From an uncultured Clostridia bacterium (GTDB lineage: Bacteria; Bacillota; Clostridia; Christensenellales; UBA1242), in the NCBI GenBank assembly GCA_944381155.1, contig CALWKA010000002.1:1-40938 (forward strand): a stretch of 40,938 nucleotides of DNA, written 5' to 3'. The notes under the pieces were generated by a model, which saw nothing but the letters and a program-made list of their open reading frames with translations, did not search any database and was not told where the DNA came from. Positions within the stretch are counted from its first letter, which is position 1. Every line of letters starts with the position of its first letter. Positions 23,693 to 33,300 of this stretch are shown here, piece after piece. The translations under genes were made by a program, and so were the position numbers.

Positions 23693-24274
23693 TTAAAAAT
23701 CTTGTTTTGCACTAAATTCGCAACCGCAATAATTTTGTCTATAAATATCTAGCTGTTTAGCGAGTTGAGTAGATCGCAAAAAGCCATTTTCTTTCTTGAA
23801 GTCTGCATACAAATATTTTATCTGATATTTCTTTTCAAGATTTTCACCAGTGAGATTAATAAATTCGGCATTTTTATGCGGACTAATAGTCAGCGTGGTG
23901 GTGACATAATCAAAATTGTGACTCTTTGCGTATTCAAACGCTTTGTCCATACGGTTAGCAATACAAACATTGCATCTCATCCCGCCCTCGCGCTCGTTTT
24001 CCAAGCCTTTGACTTGCGCTAAAAATTCATCGTGATCATACCCCAAATCTATCACTTCCACACCAAGTTTTTTGAATTGCTCCTTTCGTCTATCATATTC
24101 GTCTTTTGGAAATATGTTTGGATTAAAATATAGATATGTGATATCAAAATATTCTTTCAACCGCTCTATCACCGCGCTCGAACAAGGCGCGCAACAGCAA
24201 TGCAAAAGCAGTTTCGGTCTGTGATCGAAACTGCTTATAGTTTGATGCATAAGTTTATTGTAGTTTAATTTCAT
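23693..24274 (-). CDS. queH: Epoxyqueuosine reductase QueH
   Basis: A 193-aa protein of the DUF208/QueH family, which carries out the last step of queuosine synthesis in tRNA, reducing epoxyqueuosine to queuosine. Key cysteines: HCCCAPC (25-31), CNVC (about 101-104) and the C-terminal YCGC. Length and motif order match the family; it replaces the cobalamin-dependent QueG. Of the modified tRNAs, tRNA-Asn(GTT) is encoded in this window and is a normal queuosine target. The promoter -10 lies 8 nt before the ATG and there is no ribosome site, so the message is leaderless or nearly so. alr follows 15 nt downstream. Confidence 0.92.
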   Translation of the reverse strand: MKLNYNKLMHQTISSFDHRPKLLLHCCCAPCSSAVIERLKEYFDITYLYFNPNIFPKDEYDRRKEQFKKLGVEVIDLGYDHDEFLAQVKGLENEREGGMRCNVCIANRMDKAFEYAKSHNFDYVTTTLTISPHKNAEFINLTGENLEKKYQIKYLYADFKKENGFLRSTQLAKQLDIYRQNYCGCEFSAKQDF

Positions 24275-24282
24275 AATGAATA

Positions 24283-24310
24283 ATTATACTACAAATTTTG
24301 ATTTTGTCAA
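24283..24310 (-). promoter_or_regulatory. queH promoter (near-leaderless)
   Basis: On the minus strand, TTGACA (24305-24310), a 16-nt spacer and TATAAT (24283-24288). The predicted start is 1-2 nt before the ATG. The -35 lies directly after the stop codon of the giant lipoprotein gene. Confidence 0.75.
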
Positions 24311-24311
24311 A

Positions 24312-27300
24312 TTAAACTACATCTAGAAAATTAAATATATATGTAACGCTAACACTTTCCTCATTTGCAATACCTGCAAAATTGATTTCTACCTTCTTGC
24401 CCGGATTGAATGTGATATATGCGTTGCCATTACTGATCTGGCTTGAAATATCTTCTGCACTCAAAACAATTTCACCTGTGGTCACATTGCCATCAGCATC
24501 TGTGTTGGTAATTGTAACCGTAAGATTTGAATTTTCATCAAAGTTTGTTAAGATAAATTCATAATACATATTGAATTGCTGTTCTTGTTCTGGTTGAATA
24601 GTTCTATTTGTATGGCGATTCAAATTGAATGAATAAATTGCATTATTGACGATCGTATTTGCATTATCCGTACTTATATAGAAATCATTATATATTTGAG
24701 AGTCTTCCCCTTCAGCCTTTGAAATCATATAATCTAGATTACTGATTTTGTCCTTTTCAGAGGTAAATACGAGCCTTGAATTTGAATATGTGTCGCCATT
24801 CCAAGCATCAAATGTGGCAATGGTTGCACCCAAAATGTATGTGACATAACTATTCTCAACTTCCGCATCAATAATATTTGAATAAGGGATGTCATATTCC
24901 ATACCATTATATAAAATAGCTCCGTTAATAGCGCCGATGTATGAATTGCTTGCATCTCCATTGAATGTAATATTTTCGTCATCATAACTAATCTTATATA
25001 TAGTATTTTCTGTATTTGATAGCCCTGTCAATAGTCCTAACACACGAGAGGCGCGTATAGATTCATTGAAAGGTGTCTGATCTATTATTGTATTATAAGA
25101 ATAGAAGTATTTCATATTTTCTAACCAATAAGCCAATGTATTATTTGTAATTGACACATTTGAAATTCTATCCAAATTATTGCCATTTTTTAGATAAGTC
25201 AGTTCATCTTCTGGCACTGCCACTCTCGTTTCACTCTCAATAGCGCCCGCACCACTAGTTCTATTAATCAAAGTCGTTCTATCATAATCTGACCCTATGA
25301 TTCCGCCTGTGTAATATCCCACCAAGTTCCCGCCAAATGTAGAATCTAGTATAGTGCCATTGATATTTCTACCAATTATGCCCGCTACCGTACTTCTTCC
25401 TGAAGTCTTAATGATATTGATAGACACATTGGCGTTTTCTATATAACCACCCAGATTTAATCCCACTAAACCAGATGATACATTGTCAGAATTCGCAAAT
25501 ATATTTTCTGATAGCGAATTTGCAACCGCGTCAATGACCAAACCGCGATTTTCTCCTATCACCATAGCCGAATATTGCTCACCTAAAATTGAAGCTTCGT
25601 CCACATTTACGATAGTATCAGTTAGACGCACATGCTCGCCAATGAATCCAAATGCTAACCCTACACTATCTCCAATGGCGGTAATATTGCCATAAACTTT
25701 CGTATCTTTTACATCCACATACGATGTTGAATCAATATCACGATTGTTATTTATATCAAATCTTGCGTTCTGATATCCATCCACAATTCCTATTATACTT
25801 CCAGCATAGTATACACTATTTAAGTTATATGAAATCTCTTGTCCGTTGTTTTTAGACAAATAAATTGAATATCTATTGCCAGATGAAGCACGCGTGCTGT
25901 TCACACCGACATTGCTCGTGATCGTCTCAACATTGAAATCTCCACGCGCAATACCCGCAAGTCCGCCCACGGCATTAGCGCCCACGACAATCACGCCTTC
26001 TCCTATGATATCAATATTGTATACATTGAAATCTTCTATCATACCAGCCAGCCCACCTACAGCAACCGTTTTTGTTGCCAAGATAGATTCGATATTCAGA
26101 TCAATGTTGCGAATAGAATTTTTGATTGAAACATCATCCGCACTCATAAGCTCTCTAAATAATCCAATACTATTCAAACTCGAACCCGAATAAATCATCA
26201 AGCCAAGTAAGTCCATATTATTACCCTGCAAATTGCCCATAAATGTAAACTCACTTGTATTAGGATTGGCATTTATTGAACTAAAATCAATGTCCTTTAT
26301 CAATCTATAATAATGAGTTGTACCATCTGCAAAATAGAAATTCCAGGTGTCTATATCATATATCAAATATGGATTATTGCGCGTGCCGTATGTACCATTG
26401 ATAATTTCATAACTAGTAATTTCTGTAGTGTGCCCATCATCATCGGTCACCGATGTTTTGATGATTCTGATGTTTCTAATCCCATAATACATGCTTTCAG
26501 TGTTCGCTTGATTGCTATTGAATGTCACCTTTTCCAAACTTATCACCAATTTTGGAGTGCTTCCCTCTTCCATATACCATACCGCACTTTCATTGTCGCC
26601 AAATGTGAATGAAGGATACGAACTAGCAAATGCCATAGCACTCGTAAGCACACTGGTTAAGCCATCTATATTGTTTGAATAACCACCATCAAGCGTATTT
26701 ATAATTTCATACGATTCACTCACTCCCGTCGTTCCCGTAGGAGCAAACATATAAATTTCGGTCGAACTTCTATTACCTTCATTAATATAAGTATAGCAAC
26801 GGGAAATTGATCCCGTATTTTCATTGGCAAAACCTGAAAATTTATTGTTGTTTGCACCAATTTTGGTAAGATCTACATAGCAATCATAAATCGTACCCGT
26901 ACTAGAATACACAAATCCTGCCGAATTGTCTTTTGCTGAAATGTTGCCAATAGAATTGTTTGTGCGTAGCGTTGTGCTGTTTGATTCGACATAACTCATA
27001 GATATCTCGCCCGAATTGTTTACCACAAAGCCCGCAACACTCACCAAACTCGTGTTCAAAACTGAATTGTTGTATGCAAATATGAGTCCGCCACCCGAAT
27101 ATTTTGCTATTGATTGATCGCCATAAGTGAACAAATCTTTGCTTGCATCAAAGCAAGATGAAGCAATTTTACCTTCATTGCTATATGCAAAGCCACCTAT
27201 GTTTGCAAGCGAGAATATAGCTAATCCGCTAGTCGAATTTGTGATATAACCCGTGCTAGTATTTTGCGCCACTAGTCCGCCAATATAGAATTCTATATTA

Positions 27301-30300
27301 TAACCGGTTGTCTTTGCCTCGATTGTAGAAGCGTGCAATGCTACAAATCCGCTGGACGAACAATTTGTGATCACCCCGTTGTTTACCGGAGTGATTGCTC
27401 CGAAATATGCGCTTGAATAGTTGATGGCAGGATTGTTGCATATATCTGCATAAACAATATTGAAGGTAGATGTGGACGGACTGACTTGACCGAACGAATA
27501 CGATCCCATTCCGTCATTTGTAGAAAGATATTCCACATTCAGATTCATCACTATCATTCCGTCATAAATCTCTCTAAACAATCCCGCATAAATCACTTCT
27601 TCGTCAAAACTTGCAAAACTTCTGATAGTAATTGTATGCCCATTGCCGTCAAATGTTTTGACAGACACATCCAACGGATCATAATTGTCGAACACCAAAT
27701 CGCGCGCTAAAATATAGTGCACATTATCCCCTGATTGCATAGTCAAGAAATCTTTTTCGCTAGCTATCACTTCTGGCTCTTCATACGAGTTCGAATTGAC
27801 GAAATTGAGATAGTAATTATAACTATAATTCATCACTTCGTCTTCTGTACTGCCGTCAATGCTAGGAGTGTTATGCTCGTTTAAAGTCGTAATTGTCCAA
27901 AAATTATCTTCATTGAGACAAAGCAAGTAATCAAGATTCAATATAGTTCCAATATTGCCGTCATACACTTCCAAAACATTTCCGCGCAAACTGATATCTT
28001 TCATTTCTCCATCGTCATCTGTATCGTAATTTTCAAGTGATAAATATTTGTTGTATACTCCATTATTGCTCGTATCCGTATTGAGCGATTTTAAGATCTC
28101 ATTGATGTAATAGATACCACCCTGCGATTCAGTAATGTCCGCATCGTATCTATACACCATATTCCAAAACGAATTTGCGTAATAATAACTTATATCCGTT
28201 TCATCAAAATAAAATTCCAATGTAATAGGCACATAATAATCACCATAAATTTCCACATCTCCGCTCGAATTCACTCTACTATGCGTGACTCTAATATCGT
28301 ATATCACGAATTCGACAACTTTGACATTCAAAGTTACGGTTGCCACCTCATAATCTCCATTTTCAAGAGTGGCAGTGGTGGAGAAAGTCAATGTATAACT
28401 ATTTCCAATTAAATCGGTCGTGCTGTCCTTGAATCGCAAGATATAATAATTGTTGTAATCTTCTATCATTTCAAAATAGTTGCTATCTAATTCAATATCT
28501 ATGTTTCCGTCCGAATTTGAAGTGGTGATTCTAAATCTTGTATCCACATTGTTTGCAATATAAATCGTGTTGTTCTCTGCCGAATCATTGTCTTTTGTGT
28601 AATACACTTCGCCGTTTGGTTTCAAGTATTCCACCGTTATACCTGGCAACATTTTTACATTTATAGTGTAGTAGAATGTATCTCCCACCTGCTCACCATT
28701 ATTTAGATATGCACTCACCCGAATCGTGTGCGGAATAGAACTATACCTATTGCTAATCATTGTGGCAACATAGATTGAACCATTGAACCCAACATAATTT
28801 TTGATCAACTTGATACCCGTTCCATCGCTTGACGGACTATCCATTTCTGATAATCTTGCGCCCTTCACTCCGTCGATTTGCGCAAAGATAATTTCTTCTC
28901 TGCCCGTGATATCGCTGATCTCCAAATAGTCATAATATCCATTGCTTGGAGCAATATCAATTATGATCAGCCCTTCACCCACTGGACGCAACACATCGCT
29001 TTTAGTAATATTCGCTCCGTCTTCTGTGGTGTAGACATAATTTTTGATTTCAATTTTGTTTATTCTCTGCGGTAAAATGGTGAACTCTATGCTTGAATTT
29101 TCTCCACTAGGCAAAGTATAAGTCACTCTTAACCCAATAGGTTCATTGCTTTGAGTTTCAGCATCTTCTAGAATGGTCAATCTATAATATACCGTTTGCA
29201 AACCAGTTGATTCATCAAAACCTAAATTTCTAATCATTTCAATATCGGCTTGTAAATTAATATTTTCAAAATTTAGCCCCATTTCAAGATCATAGAAATT
29301 AGCTGAATATTTCAAATCACTATTCAAATCATCATTTGTCAATTCAATATCTGTGCTGATATATGCCGTGATTGTCGTGTGATCATTTGGATATAATGTG
29401 ACAGAATCATAGTTTAGGGCAATATTTGTAGCACCCAGTCTTGTGTAGAGCTTAAAATTAGTGATGCTGTCTGATAAATCATTATTTATTTGAACATTTC
29501 CTAATGTTTCGTCTGAATAGTTAATCACTGTGTATGGCGTGATTTTGAAAATGAAATGACCGTCTATCAAATATTGTAATATTGATATGCTAAATGGTGT
29601 GTCTGCATCCACAATGTATCTTACACTCTCATTTTCAGCATCAATAGTTCCTTCAATTCCGCTGATGTTGAGATATTCAGGGATGTTCGCGTATGTTATA
29701 GTGGAATTTTCTTCTTTTGAGGTACTGACATCCACTTGCAAATAAATCTCTTCGTTTGCTCTATATGAATATTGCACGCCATTATAGTCTTTTTCGCCCG
29801 TAGCAATAATGTAATATTGTTTCGCTTTTCCGTTTGCTATATATTGGTCGCTACTAATAGCATTTTCACCTGTGCTAGTATCGCTGATCATCAAGCCAGT
29901 TCCGATCGCATTTGACACATCCACTGTGACGCTCGCACGAATTGATGTGTTCAAAATTGAAATAAAGGTCAATGTTGCTTTCCCTTCACCGCGCACTATC
30001 AATTTATCATTATTTATATAGATAATTGCGCTATTTGAACTCTCCGCATACAAGCGCAGTTCGGATAGAGATGTCGGAGTGCATTCAAAATCAAATAGAT
30101 CTAGCAATTTGTATGTATTGTTTCTCTCGTTCAATTGGTTGTAGATAGTTGTGTAATTTTCATCCGTGCTATCTAGGATAAAGTCATAATAATCTAGATG
30201 AATGAGCGATGTCAATTCATTTTTGTTGTATGTCAATTTGTAATCATCCTTTATCAGTGCGGTGATGCTAGTTGGTGCAATATCAAATAGGCATTCCCCA

Positions 30301-33300
30301 TCTTCATTCAATAGATAAATATATCCGCCATTTATCTCTATATTGTATGCCCAGACATCTGAATCTACCCAACCTGACATATCTGAAGTTCCACCAATTA
30401 GCATTCCCCCATTGCCATTTGAATAATTTCCTATCACCAATTCGCCCAAGTCTATGTCAAACACGACTGAATAAACATTATTATAAATGATATTGGTATT
30501 GTTTGACAAAGCGAAATGTTGAGTTTGATCCGGGCTAGATAGATAACTAAAGTTTCCGTCAATTCGCCCCATAAAATATGCATTAAAGATGATTGAGTCG
30601 GTGTCCGCATTGCCATTAGATAAAATTCCGCCAATGTTTGATGTGGCAACACTTCCAGTATCTGCTAGGATATACGCATTGACACTAGACGATTGAACAA
30701 TCACTGTTTTTACCGTGTTTTCATTTTCGTTTAGAGAAATACCATCACCGGTCGCATATCCAACGATTCCCGCCACATATTGATTTCCTTTTATATCTGC
30801 TTCGCCCGTGATTGAGTCCAAACTATTATAATCCCAACGATAACTCATCACGCTACAATATAAGAATATACCATACTGTGAACTACCTGCTATTCCGCCC
30901 ACTTTGCTAGATGCGCTTATGCCCGAATTTGTGCTAGACAGAATTTGATAGTGAACATCTTTATAACTTCCGCCATTGTCGCTACCAACTATACCACCAA
31001 CGCTAGTATCACCCACAATCTGTACATTTGATTTTACATTCTCTACATAGTAGATTGGTTGTGTTTGTGCTTGTCCTATTGCACTTATCTGTCCGCTCGA
31101 AACAGTTACAACAGATGATAATTCTGGCGTTTTATTGATTCCTATTGCGCCACCAATATTATATTTCCCTCTAATCGAACCCATTACGAAAGCATTTGAT
31201 AGTCTGCCCACTAATTGTGCTGATTCTTGGTCATATTCATTTATTCCTATTATCCCACCGATTGCAGAATCTTCATTCGTCATAGTTGAGATGATTTCCA
31301 CATCTGCCATTGCGCCTTGATTTGCGATATATACGCTAAATATTATCTCTGTGTCCGAATCGGTTTCTGAATTGTTTAGTGAATAATTTGCATTCAAAAT
31401 GTTTGCATTTGCATTGGAATTGTCATATCCTGTAATGATCGAAAGATTTCTACCAACCAAACCACCAAAATATGTCACTGCGTTTCCTGATAGATTTATG
31501 TTCCCCTGACTGCCAACTATAGTGTTTGAAGAGTATTCTATCTTGCCTCTATTTTCCGCCACCAAAGCACCAAAATATATATATGGTGCACTTGGCTGTC
31601 TAACATTAATTTCCGCATTTCCATTGAAAACAACCGACACATTCGTTAGTCTACCGAAGTTTCTATTTATCAAGCCTAAATACATATCGGATGAAGTGGC
31701 AATATCATATTGATAATTTACATTGAAATTGATATTAGATATACTACCTTCCATATCTTCAAACAAATTGACAACACTGCTATTCAAATTGATACCAAAC
31801 AAAGTGTATACATAACTAGTGCCATTATTTTGATAAGTCACGATTGATCCGTCAAAATCGGTGATAACGCGCTCACCTGTGTATGTAGTGTTTGATAGGT
31901 CAATATTGTTCATCACTCTATAGTGCGCACTTGGATTATCATTAATTTCCCAGAAGTCATCCGCGTCATTGACAATATATGGATTAGCTTCGCTTCCGTC
32001 AGATAGATAAATTGACACTATTATGTAGGCATTTTTATACGCGTCTATGTTTTCATCATCTCCGTCCATCAAGAAACTAGACACATCATCAAATCCTGCC
32101 GTGCTATTTGATATGATTTGATTCAACGCATCTTTTGCAAATATGATCAAATTCAATTCTGTGATTGATTCCAACAGTCCTTCACGCACACTTAATGTAT
32201 TGGTGTTGTTGTCCACTGAAATAGTGTTGTAATAATTTTGATTGCCTTGATTGTCCACGATCACCATATATATATCATCGTTTGAAACTTCACCTTCGTT
32301 TGAATGATTGCTTGCTTCCACCACATATTCTTCGCCCGCTTTTAAATCTATATAATAATCTTGTCTTTCGTCTGTGGTGTAGTTTATTTCGCTTTCCAAT
32401 GTCAAATATTCGGTAATGATAGGTCTATTGACCGTAATTCTTGATCTGAATCTAAAAGTGGTATTGAATTGCTTTAATTCTGCATAAATATCAAAATAAT
32501 ATGTGCTGACATTTTGTCCGCTTCTAAATGTCAAATCAATATTTTTATTCCCTTGAGAATTTGTGATCACTCTATCATCGTCATTATTTTGAGTGTACCA
32601 AATCACCCTATATTGATTTTTGTTTGTTTCGCCCGTCTGTTCGTCAAAAGTTTCGGATACACCAATATTAAAATTGCTCTCTTGAGTTTGAGTTTGCACA
32701 TAGTTCCACAAATATTGTTTATCTTCTCCATCTATCGCTATTTCCAAACTGACGGACGCTTGATCCTTATAATACTCGCCCAAATATTCGTACATATAAA
32801 GATCTTCGCTATCTATGTTGATATCAATATCTTCTTTTGCAATTTCTTCGTAAATAAAGAATGTAATTCCCACATTAATTGTTTCGCTTCCGTCCGGCGT
32901 GATTATGTTTAGATAATCTTGAACATTCACGCTAATAGTAAGTCTGATATAATTGTTGATATCGTTAAAATATGTCCCTTTCAGGAAAGAAATTTCAGTT
33001 TTGTTGCCATAATTGTTGACTTTCAAATAGTTTGAAACTGATTCTGCGGTGATATCAGAAAATTCAGCACTGAAATCATATCCCAACACATAATAATCGT
33101 CAAAATATTCGTCCAAAATCACTTCTAGTTCGATGTCTTGACCAGAAGCCACAATATAATCTGATTTATAATCAGAATACAAATATTCTGTACTAATCAC
33201 TCCGCCAGACTCCACGACACTACTATTTTTAAACGCTTTGTCATTTTCTTCAAAATAATAGCCAATATCATCTTCCGTCATCTTCTGATAGATAAAACAA